In this document: positions 26,331-35,121 of the stretch, piece after piece
How the letters are laid out: every line of letters begins with the position of its first letter
Numbering within the stretch: position 1 is the stretch's first letter
DNA from: CAVXYG01 sp963706835
Lineage (GTDB): Bacteria > Actinomycetota > Actinomycetes > S36-B12 > GCA-2699445
DNA: 64,000 nucleotides
Direction of reading: 5' to 3'
Assembly (NCBI GenBank): GCA_963706835.1
Contig: CAVPOB010000016.1
Location: 124,001 to 188,000 of the forward strand
Notes under the pieces: generated by a model
Databases searched by the model: none
Told to the model about the DNA's origin: nothing
What the model saw: only the letters and a program-made list of their open reading frames with translations
Translations under genes and position numbers: made by a program

Positions 26331-28169
26331 ATGGCCCAGGGAGGCGCTGTGGAACCCCTCGAAGTACTGGCCGAGAGGCTCGACGGACTGCTCGCCGATA
26401 TTGATGCCGCCGAGCAGGACCGGGCGGAGGCGATCGCGGCCGTCGCCCCCGAGCACCGCCTCGGTGCGGCCAATCTGGTCCACTACACCGCGCTGCGGCG
26501 GCGGGACCTACGGGACCTGCAGAATGACCTGTTGGATATCGGCGCCACGTCGCTGGCCACGACGGAGGCGGACGTCCGCGCCAAGATCCGCGCGGCGCGC
26601 AACGTTGTCGGTGCCTTGGCCGGCGAGCAGCGCACCTGGGACATCGAGGCCATCAATGCGGCCATCGATCAGGGCGATGAAGTCCTGGAGTACAACGTCC
26701 TGCAGACCCTGGGCCCGCTGCGGGAGGGCGGCACGACCCGCATCATGGTCACCCTGCCCAGCGAGGCCGCCACCGACCCGGGACTCGTAGCGGCAGCAGT
26801 CGCCGCGGGCATGGACATCGCACGCATCAACTGTGCTCACGACGACCCCGAGGCGTGGGCCGCCATGGCCGCCCACGTCCGCGCGGCCGCCGCTGCAGCG
26901 GGTCGTCCGGTGCTGGTGTCCATGGACGTGCCGGGGCCGAAACTGCGCACCGGGCCGATCGCAGATGGACCGCCGGTGGGGCGGGCCCGTGTGACCCGCA
27001 ACGACATCGGCGCGGTGATCGCACCGGCCCGGATCTGGTTGACCGACGAAACCGCGCCGACCGAGCCCCCGGATGCCCCGCAGCCGGCGAAGCGCCCCAC
27101 TCTGGCGGTGCCCGTAGCGGCGGCGTGGTTGTCGCGGCGCTCAGTCGGCGACCCGATCGCGTTGATTGATGCGCGCGGCCGCAAGCGGCGCTACACCGTC
27201 GTGAGGGTGAGCAGTGGAGGCATCCTGGCCGAGGGTGAGCGCAATGCCTTCATCGCCGACGGAACGCTCATCTGGTCGGACGACGACACCACGGCCGTTC
27301 GCGGCATGCCCCCGGTGCCGCAGCGGCTCTCCCTGTACCCCGGAGATGCGCTCGTCCTCACCAGCGACCTCACTGCGGTGGACCTCCCCGAACCGGGCGA
27401 GGTTGCCCGTATCGGATGCACGCTGCCGGAGGCCATCGCCGCCATGCGCGTCGGCGACACCGTCCTGATCGATGACGGCGCCATCCTGGCGCGGGTCGCC
27501 ACGGTCGCCCCGGACGAGGTCACGCTCACCGTGGAGCACACCAAGCCCGGTGGGCAGCGACTCGGCGCCGAGAAGGGCATCAACCTGCCCGACACCGACC
27601 TGCCGCTGCCGGCCCTGACCGATGAGGACGAGCAGTTGCTGCCCTTCATCGCCGAACATGCCGACCTCGTTGCGGTGTCCTTCATCCGGCACGCCGACGA
27701 TGTGCAGCAGATTCTTGCTGCGATGGTCGCGGCGGGTGGTGCCGACCTCGGACTGATCCTGAAGATCGAGACCCGGCAGGGATTCGAGAACCTCCCTTCG
27801 ATCCTGTTGGAAGGGATGCGCCACCAGAAGATCGGCGTGATGATCGCGCGCGGCGACCTTGCGGTGGAGGTGGGTTTCGAGCGGCTCTCGGAGGTGCCGC
27901 GGCAGATCCTCGCGCTGTGCGAGGCGGGCCACATCCCGACCATCTGGGCCACGCAGGTGCTGGAATCGCTGGCCAAGACCGGTCAACCCTCGCGCGCCGA
28001 GATCACCGATGCCGCAGCCGGGCAGCGGGCCGACTGCGTCATGCTCAACAAGGGGCCGCACATCGTGCATGCGATCCAGACGCTGGACGACATCGTGAAC
28101 CGGATGGCCGAGGTGCAGATCAAGAGCCGCACCCTGATGCGCCGCATCCGTTCCTGGGACGAGCAGTGA
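26331..28169 (+). CDS. Pyruvate kinase-like protein with N-terminal helical extension
   Basis: A 612-residue protein. Residues 1-140 are a charged helical domain absent from standard pyruvate kinases. The barrel follows with kinase-type residues: ARINCAHDD (Arg, Asn, His), LKIETRQGFENLPSIL (Lys and metal-binding Glu), MIARGDLAVEVG (metal-binding Asp) and WATQVLESLAKTGQPSRAEI. A long B-domain-like insert lies in between. The usual C-terminal allosteric domain is missing: the chain ends soon after VMLNKGPHIVHAI. PEP/ADP transphosphorylation is therefore plausible but regulation would differ. ATG 26331 is 10 bases after TAGGCT; GTG 26349 is an alternative. Confidence 0.8.
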   Translation: MAQGGAVEPLEVLAERLDGLLADIDAAEQDRAEAIAAVAPEHRLGAANLVHYTALRRRDLRDLQNDLLDIGATSLATTEADVRAKIRAARNVVGALAGEQRTWDIEAINAAIDQGDEVLEYNVLQTLGPLREGGTTRIMVTLPSEAATDPGLVAAAVAAGMDIARINCAHDDPEAWAAMAAHVRAAAAAAGRPVLVSMDVPGPKLRTGPIADGPPVGRARVTRNDIGAVIAPARIWLTDETAPTEPPDAPQPAKRPTLAVPVAAAWLSRRSVGDPIALIDARGRKRRYTVVRVSSGGILAEGERNAFIADGTLIWSDDDTTAVRGMPPVPQRLSLYPGDALVLTSDLTAVDLPEPGEVARIGCTLPEAIAAMRVGDTVLIDDGAILARVATVAPDEVTLTVEHTKPGGQRLGAEKGINLPDTDLPLPALTDEDEQLLPFIAEHADLVAVSFIRHADDVQQILAAMVAAGGADLGLILKIETRQGFENLPSILLEGMRHQKIGVMIARGDLAVEVGFERLSEVPRQILALCEAGHIPTIWATQVLESLAKTGQPSRAEITDAAAGQRADCVMLNKGPHIVHAIQTLDDIVNRMAEVQIKSRTLMRRIRSWDEQ

Positions 28170-28416
28170 CGTGGTGACCTGAGGCATCAGCGCTGCAGGC
28201 CAGGCCCGCCGGGAGGCGACAGCCCGAGCGCCGGTCACCGCCGCCCGATGGTCCGTACCGCCTCCGCCGGGTCTCGAATGGCCGGCGGCGCACGTCTGGC
28301 CTGCGAAGTTGCCGGGAAGCCTCACGGATTTTGCCATGCCAGGACGGCTGAGCGTGCGTCTGGCGGACCATCGCCACAGAAATGCGCCTTCGCGGCAGAT
28401 TCGGCCGCATGCAGCG

Positions 28417-30372
28417 CTAGACCAACTCCGGATCGGCCGCGATCTCCACCAGCGCAGGCCCGGGGTGTGCGATGGCTCGGCCCAGTGCGCTCGCCAGCTC
28501 CTCCCGCCGGTCGACCCGCAGCCCGAGCGCCCCGCAGGAGGTGGCGTAGGCGGCGAAGTCCGGGTTGACCAGCGATGTCTGCCAGACCTGGTACTGCTCG
28601 GCCCGCTGTTCCTTGGAGATCTTGCCCAGCTGTTGGTTGTTGAGCACGACGTGGGTGACATCCATGCCGTACTTCACCAGCGTCGAGACCTCGGCCAGGT
28701 ATTGCCCAAGGCCCCCATCGCCGCTCACCGATACGACCTTGCGGGCCCGTCGGCCGTCCGCGATGTCGTCCTGGACCGCCGCCCAGGCGCCCATGGCCGC
28801 AGGCAGGGCGAATCCGATGGACCCCAGGTAACCGCTCATGACGATGTCCTGCTGCTCAGTCTCGACATAGCGGCCGAAGGAGTAGGTGTTGTTCCCGACA
28901 TCCAGGGCCACGACGGCGTCGTGCGGGAGGGCGTCCTGCAACGCGGCGAAGATCGCCGCGGAGGCGATCCCGTTGCCGCGGTCATCCGCCGCGCGCCGCT
29001 GCTTCTCATCACGCCAGATCCGCCACCGTTCTGCGACATCGGCCCGCTGGTCCTCCCGGACGACATCGCCCGCTGAGGCCAGCAGCGCTCGACAGGTGTG
29101 GCCGATGTCGCCCAGGACGGGAACCTCCACCGCATGGAATCGACCCAGAGTCATCGGATCGGCATCAACCTGCACCGTCGGGGTGTAGGGCGTGATCCCG
29201 GTGTGGTGGGCGAATGAGGCGCCGAGGACGACGAGCAGGTCGGCCTCGTTCATCAGCCAGGAGGCCACCGGAGTCCCGGAACGCCCGAGCACGCCCCCCG
29301 CCAACGGGTGGTGATCGGCGATGATGCCCTTGGCGCGGAACGTCGTGATCATGGGCGCCCCGGCCGCCTCGGCGAGGGCCACCACATCTGCGATGCCGGC
29401 GCGCGCACCGTTGCCCAGGACGAACACCGGCCGACGCGCAGCAGCGAGCGCGGCTCGCGCCCGATCCAGCGCCGCCGTCGTGGGGGGCGGATGCTCGGGC
29501 AACCATCGACCCTCGGGAGCGGCGGGGGGCTGTTCGCTTGGCCGTACCTGCACCTCGTCGGGGAGGACGAGGTGTCCGACGCCGCGGCGGACCAGCGCGT
29601 TCTTGCAGGCGCGAGCCATCAACTCGGCGTGATCGGACTGCGGCAGCACGGTGGCCGAGTAGGCCGCCACATCTGCGAAAGCTGCCCGCAGATCGAGGTC
29701 CTGGAAGGCGCCCTGCCCCAGCGCCTTGCTCGGCACCTGCCCGGAGATCGCCACAACGGGTGCGCCATCACAGCGGGCGTCGTAGAGGCCGGTCATCAGG
29801 TTCGTGGAGCCGGGCCCGGCGATGGCGAAGCAGGCGGCGACACGCCCGGTCAGCTTGCCGTAGGCGGAGGCCGCGAACGATGCGGCGCCCTCGTGGCGGA
29901 TGCCGACGTAGCGCAGCGCGCCGGCATCCTCGGCCCGGTGCAGCGCCTCGGCGAAGCCCAGGTTGGAATGGCCGACCATGCCGAATACATGTCGCACGCC
30001 CCAGGCGCTCATGGTGGCGACCAGCACGTCGGAGACCGTCCGCTGCACCTCGGCTCGCTGCGGCACCGCCACGTAGACGCCGTCGGCCTCGTCCTGCACG
30101 GCGTACGAATCCGGTCGGTCGGTGAACGGGGGCGGGGGCTCGCCGGTGACGGGGTCGTAGTCGTACCCGTGCCATGGGCAGCGCAGCAGCCCCTTCTCGA
30201 TCGAGCCCTCGCCGAGCGGCCCGCCCTGATGGGGGCAGCGGTTGTCGAGCGCTCCGACGCGGCCCTGGTAGCGGGTCAGGCATACCGCGGTGTCGCCGGC
30301 CATGACAGTGCGGACTCTGCCCTCCGCAGGCTCGCCCGCCTCGGCAACGCGATGCCACACTTCTGCGCCCAC
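28417..30372 (-). CDS. Rieske ferredoxin domain fused to a thiamine diphosphate-dependent enzyme
   Basis: A 651-residue fusion. Residues 1-105 are a Rieske [2Fe-2S] domain with C46-P-H48 and C65-x2-H68. From about 112 it is a POX/acetolactate-synthase-like enzyme: VRHVFGMVGHSNLGF, catalytic glutamate in RHEGAASFAASAYG, a central domain (VFVLGNGARAG), and the ThDP/Mg motif GDGGLGQYLAEV ending in VVLNNQQLG. It probably decarboxylates a 2-oxo acid and passes electrons to the Rieske centre; substrate unknown. The GTG at 30372 lies six bases after a GAGCAT box, so the fusion has its own promoter and is not a read-through of two genes. Confidence 0.85.
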   Translation of the reverse strand: MGAEVWHRVAEAGEPAEGRVRTVMAGDTAVCLTRYQGRVGALDNRCPHQGGPLGEGSIEKGLLRCPWHGYDYDPVTGEPPPPFTDRPDSYAVQDEADGVYVAVPQRAEVQRTVSDVLVATMSAWGVRHVFGMVGHSNLGFAEALHRAEDAGALRYVGIRHEGAASFAASAYGKLTGRVAACFAIAGPGSTNLMTGLYDARCDGAPVVAISGQVPSKALGQGAFQDLDLRAAFADVAAYSATVLPQSDHAELMARACKNALVRRGVGHLVLPDEVQVRPSEQPPAAPEGRWLPEHPPPTTAALDRARAALAAARRPVFVLGNGARAGIADVVALAEAAGAPMITTFRAKGIIADHHPLAGGVLGRSGTPVASWLMNEADLLVVLGASFAHHTGITPYTPTVQVDADPMTLGRFHAVEVPVLGDIGHTCRALLASAGDVVREDQRADVAERWRIWRDEKQRRAADDRGNGIASAAIFAALQDALPHDAVVALDVGNNTYSFGRYVETEQQDIVMSGYLGSIGFALPAAMGAWAAVQDDIADGRRARKVVSVSGDGGLGQYLAEVSTLVKYGMDVTHVVLNNQQLGKISKEQRAEQYQVWQTSLVNPDFAAYATSCGALGLRVDRREELASALGRAIAHPGPALVEIAADPELV

Positions 30373-30427
30373 GAGGCCATGCTCTCGCAGGCGCCGACGG
30401 GTGTCATGCTGCTGTCGGAGGTGCCCG

Positions 30428-30823
30428 ATGACCGCGACCCGGTATCCGTTCCATTTCGACGCCCGCTACCGGCCGCTGCTGGCCCTGCTCGGCGTGCGGC
30501 CCTCGACCGCGTGGGTCGATGTCGATGAGGATCGCGTGCTGGCCCGTTTCGGGCACTGGCGAGTGTCGATCGGGGCGGGCAATATCGCCGACGTCTGCCC
30601 GTCCGGTCCCTACTTGGCGGTCAAAGCGATCGGCGCCCGGCTTTCGCGTACCGACAGCGGCCTGACTTTCGGCAGCACGACTCGGGGCGGCGTCTGCCTG
30701 CTGCTGCGTGAGCCGGTGGCGGGCATCGAGCCGTTCGGCGCGGTCCGTCACCCAGGGCTGACGCTGACGGTTGCCGACCCGGAGGCCTTCGCCGCCCACG
30801 TCAGGAGGATGGCGGGCCTATGA
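30428..30823 (+). CDS. Conserved actinobacterial hypothetical protein
   Basis: A 131-residue soluble protein: YPFHFDARYRPLLALLGVRP, then LARFGHWRVSIGAGNIADV, then RGGVCLLLREPVAG and a terminal HPGLTLTVADPEAFAAHV. I recognise this as a family found widely in mycobacteria and relatives, without an assigned function. GGAGG upstream of ATG 30428 supports the start. It is divergent from the Rieske-ThDP gene and overlaps the convergent hydrolase gene by six bases. Confidence 0.75.
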   Translation: MTATRYPFHFDARYRPLLALLGVRPSTAWVDVDEDRVLARFGHWRVSIGAGNIADVCPSGPYLAVKAIGARLSRTDSGLTFGSTTRGGVCLLLREPVAGIEPFGAVRHPGLTLTVADPEAFAAHVRRMAGL

Positions 30824-31729
30824 CGGGACGTCCGGGGACGGTTCCGCATCGGCGTCGGCCCGTGCTGCCAGCGCCGTGATCTCCGAGACGAACTCCGGCC
30901 AGAGCGCCCGAGGCAGGTCGTGGCCCATGCCCGAATAGCCCACGAACTTGGCGTTGCGCAGGTTCCGGGCTGCCGCGAGTCCGCCCGAGGGAGCCACCAG
31001 TGGGTCGTGCAGCCCGTGGATGACCAGCGTCGGTGCAGCGATCCGGCGCAGTCCCGATGTCCGGTTCGGCTGCGCTGCGATGGCGGCCAGTTGACGCAGG
31101 TAGCCGCCGGGGTCGTAGGCGCGATCGTAGGCGCGCCCCGCGAGATCGCTGAGGTACTCCTCATCGAAGGCGTAGCCCCGGGATCCGATAATTCGGAACG
31201 TCTCCAGCGCATTGGCCTGGACCTCGGTGCGGTCGGCGGCCACGCGCCGTCTGGTGAGTCGTGCGAACAGCGACGGCTTGGGATAGCCGACGAGCAGCGA
31301 ACCTGTGGAGGTCATCATGAGCGTGAGGCTGCGCAGCCGGTCGGGATACTGCAGCGCAACCGTCTGGGCGATGAATCCGCCCATCGATGCCCCGACCACA
31401 TGGGCATCGTCCAGGCCCAGCGCGTCCATGAGGCCGATCGCGTCGGCAGCCATGTCCGCCAAGGTGTACGGCGGCTGCGCTCGCCGCAGCACGACGTCGA
31501 GGACCGACGGCGCCTTGACCTCGCGCAGGTGCGTCGACAGTCCCACGTCGCGGTTGTCGTAGCGCACGATGAAGTAGCCGCGCTCGGCGAGGTCCCGGCA
31601 CAACGGGTCCGGCCACGCGATCATCTGCGTGCCCAGCCCCATGATCAGCAAGATCGGCGGGTCCTCGGGGTTGCCGAAGGTCTCGTAGGCGACCTCGATG
31701 CCGTTGGCCTGCACCGTGCGTACGTTCAT
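30818..31729 (-). CDS. Alpha/beta-fold hydrolase
   Basis: A 303-residue serine hydrolase. The oxyanion region is LLIMGLGTQMIAWPDPL, the nucleophile elbow GASMGG, the acid lies in VIHGLHDPLV and the histidine in GMGHDLPRALW. It resembles TAP/3-oxoadipate-enol-lactonase-like esterases. ATG 31729 is seven bases after TACCGT, so I prefer it to GTG 31738. Substrate unknown. Confidence 0.85.
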   Translation of the reverse strand: MNVRTVQANGIEVAYETFGNPEDPPILLIMGLGTQMIAWPDPLCRDLAERGYFIVRYDNRDVGLSTHLREVKAPSVLDVVLRRAQPPYTLADMAADAIGLMDALGLDDAHVVGASMGGFIAQTVALQYPDRLRSLTLMMTSTGSLLVGYPKPSLFARLTRRRVAADRTEVQANALETFRIIGSRGYAFDEEYLSDLAGRAYDRAYDPGGYLRQLAAIAAQPNRTSGLRRIAAPTLVIHGLHDPLVAPSGGLAAARNLRNAKFVGYSGMGHDLPRALWPEFVSEITALAARADADAEPSPDVPS

Positions 31730-31753
31730 GGGCGACACGGTAACGCGCCGCCC

Positions 31754-32482
31754 TCACTCCTGGTGCGACCCGCTGGCAGGAGCGCGTGTTCGCCGGGAGA
31801 TCCAGTCCCTGCCCAACGGATCCCAGAGGACCAGCGCGCAGGCCAGCACGACTGCCGAACCGAAGGCCCAGCCGCCGATGACGTCGGTCGGCCAGTGCGC
31901 GCCGACGATGATGCGCGTCAGCCCGAGTAGTGGCCCGAAGGCGATGAGGGTCCAGCCCAGGATGACCATCCAGCGCCGGTTGTTGGCCTGTCCGATGCGC
32001 AGGACGATCAGGCCGGTGGCCAGGTACAGGTAGATCCCGACCATGGTGTGCCCGGACGGGAAGGAGTCGGTGAGGACCTCTTCGTACCGCTGCGCGCCGG
32101 GAGGGCGCTGGCGGGCGACGAGTTCCTTGAAGGCGAGGCCGATCAGACCGCCGAGGAAGGCGGAGGCGAGCAGGAATGCGCCGGCCGCCCAGCGTCGCCG
32201 TGCCAAGAGGAACAGTGCGAAGAGTCCGGCGATGAAGGACGACCAGATGACCCCGGTCTTGTTCGCGATCTCATGCGTGAGGGTGACCGGCCACTCCAGC
32301 GGATCGGCCCAGTCACGGGTGAAGGAGACGATCGCCTCGTCGAAACCGGACAGAAGCTGCGACTGCGTCGCCATGACGGCCGTGAGGCCGGCGGCCACGG
32401 TGATCGCTACGGCGAGGCCGATCAGTGCCACCCGGTGTCCGCGGGTGCTGTCGGGCGAGCGCCCAGCCCGGGTTGGCGACAT
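31754..32482 (-). CDS. PAP2 family lipid phosphatase
   Basis: A 242-residue membrane phosphatase with six helices. The three-part active-site signature is complete: KELVARQRP (motif 1), SFPSGHT (motif 2) and TRIIVGAHWPTD (motif 3, with Thr in place of the usual Ser before Arg). It probably dephosphorylates undecaprenyl diphosphate, phosphatidic acid or a related lipid on the outer face. TACCGT six bases before ATG 32482 indicates a leaderless start; the longer upstream frame runs through the neighbouring repeat-tailed gene. Confidence 0.88.
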   Translation of the reverse strand: MSPTRAGRSPDSTRGHRVALIGLAVAITVAAGLTAVMATQSQLLSGFDEAIVSFTRDWADPLEWPVTLTHEIANKTGVIWSSFIAGLFALFLLARRRWAAGAFLLASAFLGGLIGLAFKELVARQRPPGAQRYEEVLTDSFPSGHTMVGIYLYLATGLIVLRIGQANNRRWMVILGWTLIAFGPLLGLTRIIVGAHWPTDVIGGWAFGSAVVLACALVLWDPLGRDWISRRTRAPASGSHQE

Positions 32483-32544
32483 GAGCCGACGGTAGCGACC
32501 AGGACCGCACCTGTCGCGCGCGGACGGCCGAGACGCGGCCCAGG

Positions 32545-33531
32545 CTAGTCCCGGTCGCGGCGGTCGTCCCGGTCGCGATCGTCGTCCCGGTCGCGGCGAT
32601 CGTCCCCGGCGTCCCGGTCGCGATCGTCGTCCCGGTCGCGGCGGTCGTCCCGGTCGTCCCGGTCCTCCCGGCCCCGATCCTGTCCGCGGGTCGCGGCAGT
32701 GATGCGTTCGACCGCCCGTTGGACGGTAGTGGCGTGCTGCTGCGGCTTCTGCATCTGCGTCCGCGGCGGTTCCGGCTGCTGAACCGGCCGAACCACGGGT
32801 GCCGTTGCGGGTGCCGCTGGCGCCGGCCGCACAGGTGCTGGCGGTGCCGGAGGCCTGGCAACTGCAGGTGCCGCAGGTGCGGCGGGTGGTGCGACGGGCG
32901 CGGGTGGTGCAACGGGTGCGGGTGGCGGTACGGCGCTGTCGGTCTGCGGGGGAGTGGGGGACGGTGCTGCCGGGGCGAGGGGCACTGAGGGGGGAGTTAC
33001 CGGTGCATCCGCGGCGGGACCTGGCGTTGCGGGGGATGTCGGTGCCGGGCGACTGTCGCGTGCCGGGCGGCTGTCGCTGACCGGGCGGCGGGTCGCGGCC
33101 GACGGCGAGGAGGGGGTATCGACGAGCGCCGCCGAGCGTGTGGTCAGCGACCCCGGCCAACGCTGGGCCGGACCAAGGCGCAGCGCTGCCGAGGCAGTGG
33201 CCGACGGCGAGCCCTTTTCGGCCGTCGCTGTTACTGCGATCAGTGGTCGGGGGACTCGAGCAGGCTCGAGGGTAGCCGCTGCGCCTGATGTGGCAGCGAC
33301 CGCCGTCCCGCGGTCCACGGCCAACGGTGTGGGCACCGTTGCGCGCGGAGGGGCGACCGCAGTTGCGGCAGCGGCGGTGCCGAACAAGAGGAGTGCCGCG
33401 GCACCGATGCGCACTGCCGGGCTGTGCAGCGCCCCTGACCGCGTCGGGATGGAGTCATGCGGGACGACCTTGTCCACGAGTTGCCAGTCCTCGATGTCGC
33501 CGCCTGTCTGGTCCGGCTCCTGGCCCGCCAT
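32545..33531 (-). CDS. Single-pass Pro/Ala-rich protein with Arg-Asp repeat tail
   Basis: A 328-residue protein of unknown function. A short cytosolic part is followed by one membrane helix at about 39-58 (VRIGAAALLLFGTAAAATAV), then about 220 residues rich in Pro and Ala (PAPVAPPAPVAPPAAPAAP). The tail of about 45 residues is built from RDRDD/DDRRDRDD repeats, matching a degenerate CGGTCGCGATCGTCGTCC DNA repeat at 32545-32690. AGGGGG six bases upstream favours ATG 33531 over 33561. It lies 75 bases downstream of rskA on the same strand. No known domain. A wall-spanning linker with a polyampholyte end is a guess. Confidence 0.7.
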   Translation of the reverse strand: MAGQEPDQTGGDIEDWQLVDKVVPHDSIPTRSGALHSPAVRIGAAALLLFGTAAAATAVAPPRATVPTPLAVDRGTAVAATSGAAATLEPARVPRPLIAVTATAEKGSPSATASAALRLGPAQRWPGSLTTRSAALVDTPSSPSAATRRPVSDSRPARDSRPAPTSPATPGPAADAPVTPPSVPLAPAAPSPTPPQTDSAVPPPAPVAPPAPVAPPAAPAAPAVARPPAPPAPVRPAPAAPATAPVVRPVQQPEPPRTQMQKPQQHATTVQRAVERITAATRGQDRGREDRDDRDDRRDRDDDRDRDAGDDRRDRDDDRDRDDRRDRD

Positions 33532-33606
33532 GTTTGCCCCCTCGCGCCCGAAATGCACCATTTGGCTGCCATGTGATGCTACATCGGGTGCGGAGGGCCG
33601 CCGATC

Positions 33607-34377
33607 TTAGGCCTGGATGGTCCCGCGGAGCAGGCTCTGCTTGGAGTGCGTGGGATCGCCGTCCAGGGACTCCACCGAGACATCGACAATCGTGAACTCG
33701 GTCAGATCGGTTCCCGCAGGTATCGCGAAACGGCCCTGCGATCCGGCGGTCAGGGCGCCCAGCGAGAGCATCCCGGACAGGTCGGACCTGATCAGCCAGA
33801 CTTCGTAGTAGCCATCGACATCAGGCAGGCCGCGGGCATCGACCTCGGCGTAGTCCTGCCCGTCGCTGTCCACAATCCGCGTCGTTCCGGTGGCGTTGGC
33901 AGGAGTCAGGAGTGATCCGCCGGCATCGATGGGCACGGCGGTGAGCTCGGACTGCGCGATCACCGTTCCCGCGGGCTCGCTGGTCAGTGCGGTGGCCCCG
34001 AGCGCGCCCAGAGCGACGCCGACCACGGAGGCCGCGGCGGCGAACCGGGTCGTGCGCCTGCGGTTCGCCTGACGCTGCTGGCGGCGCTCTGCCAGGGCGA
34101 TGACGCCGGCCCGCTCAGCCTGATCATCAGCGTCGGGGACGAAAGGGCGCAGATCGGAGGCGAGCCCGAGTTCACTGGAGACCGCTGCCCACACTGCTGC
34201 CGGGGGTTCCTGCGGAGCGTCGGCTGGCTCCACGCGCCGACCGGTCGTCACCACGGCTCGGTTCTGGTCGAGCTCAGACTGGCACCTGGCGCATACCCCG
34301 AGGTGGCGCCGCTCATCGTCGTCCAGTGGGTCGCCGAGGGCGACCAGCGCAAGGGTCTCTGCGTCACAGTGCAGCAT
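33607..34377 (-). CDS. rskA: Anti-sigma factor, RskA family
   Basis: A 256-residue transmembrane regulator. The N-terminal zinc-binding anti-sigma domain has H25-x3-C29-x2-C32 (RRHLGVCARC). A single helix at about 110-130 follows, then an extracytoplasmic RskA C-terminal domain (LPDVDGYYEVWLI, FAIPAGTDLTEF, IVDVSVESLDGDP). It would hold the adjacent ECF sigma factor at the membrane until proteolysed. ATG 34377 overlaps the end of the sigma gene by 14 bases, so the two are translationally coupled. Confidence 0.9.
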   Translation of the reverse strand: MLHCDAETLALVALGDPLDDDERRHLGVCARCQSELDQNRAVVTTGRRVEPADAPQEPPAAVWAAVSSELGLASDLRPFVPDADDQAERAGVIALAERRQQRQANRRRTTRFAAAASVVGVALGALGATALTSEPAGTVIAQSELTAVPIDAGGSLLTPANATGTTRIVDSDGQDYAEVDARGLPDVDGYYEVWLIRSDLSGMLSLGALTAGSQGRFAIPAGTDLTEFTIVDVSVESLDGDPTHSKQSLLRGTIQA

Positions 34378-34963
34378 GATCCACCTCCAATCGATGACGA
34401 AGTTTGTTGAGGGACCGCCTGATGTGGCTCTTGACCGTGCCCAGCGGCACGCCCGTCAAACTGGCGATCTGGTTGTGGGTGAGGTCCTGGTAGAACGCCA
34501 GTTCCATGATCCGGCGCTGGGGCTGGCCAAGGTTGGCGATCTCGTCTGCGATGAGGACGCGGTCGGTCACCGCATCTACCGGCGAGTCCACCGGGTTGGT
34601 CTCGGCGTACTGCGTGGCCTGGTCGAGGATTCGCCGTTGGCGAGCGTTGGACGCGTGCAAGTCGGCGATGCGCCGCCTCGTGATGGCGATCAACCAGCCG
34701 GAGAGGCTGCCCTGATCCGGCCGGTAGGTGTGCCGTGATCGCCACGCCGACACGAAGACGGCCTGGGTGATGTCATCGGCTGCATCGTCGTCACCGCCGA
34801 GGGATCGCAGCGCGATGGTGCGCACCAGCCGGGCCCAGCGTCCGTACGCCTCGGCCAGAGCGGTCTCGTCGCCGTCGGAGAAGCGCTGTTGGAGTTCCTC
34901 GATCGCAGGGTCGACGCTGGTCGACTCATCAATGTCTACGGCTGCGCGTTGCCGAGGAGCCAC
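34364..34963 (-). CDS. sigK: ECF RNA polymerase sigma factor, SigK-like
   Basis: A 199-residue group-IV sigma factor. Region 2 reads DDITQAVFVSAWRSRHTYRP and GSLSGWLIAITRRRIADL; region 4 reads LTHNQIASLTGVPLGTVKSH and IRRSLNKLRHRL. Pairing with RskA and a SigK-like promoter at 35081-35109 support the SigK (ECF19) assignment and autoregulation. Start GTG 34963 with GGGAAGGGGGG upstream; the longer open frame reads into unrelated sequence. Targets other than itself are not evident in the window. Confidence 0.87.
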   Translation of the reverse strand: MAPRQRAAVDIDESTSVDPAIEELQQRFSDGDETALAEAYGRWARLVRTIALRSLGGDDDAADDITQAVFVSAWRSRHTYRPDQGSLSGWLIAITRRRIADLHASNARQRRILDQATQYAETNPVDSPVDAVTDRVLIADEIANLGQPQRRIMELAFYQDLTHNQIASLTGVPLGTVKSHIRRSLNKLRHRLEVDHAAL

Positions 34964-35080
34964 GTGCCCCCCTTCCCAGGTCTCGCCCACTGTCCAGCGT
35001 GCAGAGGGTACCGCGGCCATGCCACTTGGGGGTGCCCCCCGCAGGTGAATGGCCCTCGTCGCAACTGTGCTCACACCCGG

Positions 35081-35109
35081 TATTCGCGCCGAAGGCTGGT
35101 CTTGGATGC
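35081..35109 (-). promoter_or_regulatory. Candidate SigK-type autoregulatory promoter
   Basis: On the minus strand upstream of sigK, GCATCC is followed 17 bases later by CGAATA. The M. tuberculosis SigK consensus is about CCATCC-N17/18-CCGAAT. Position, orientation and spacing fit an autoregulated sigK-rskA operon with a leader of about 110 bases. Confidence 0.55.
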
Positions 35110-35121
35110 ATGTGGTCGGCG

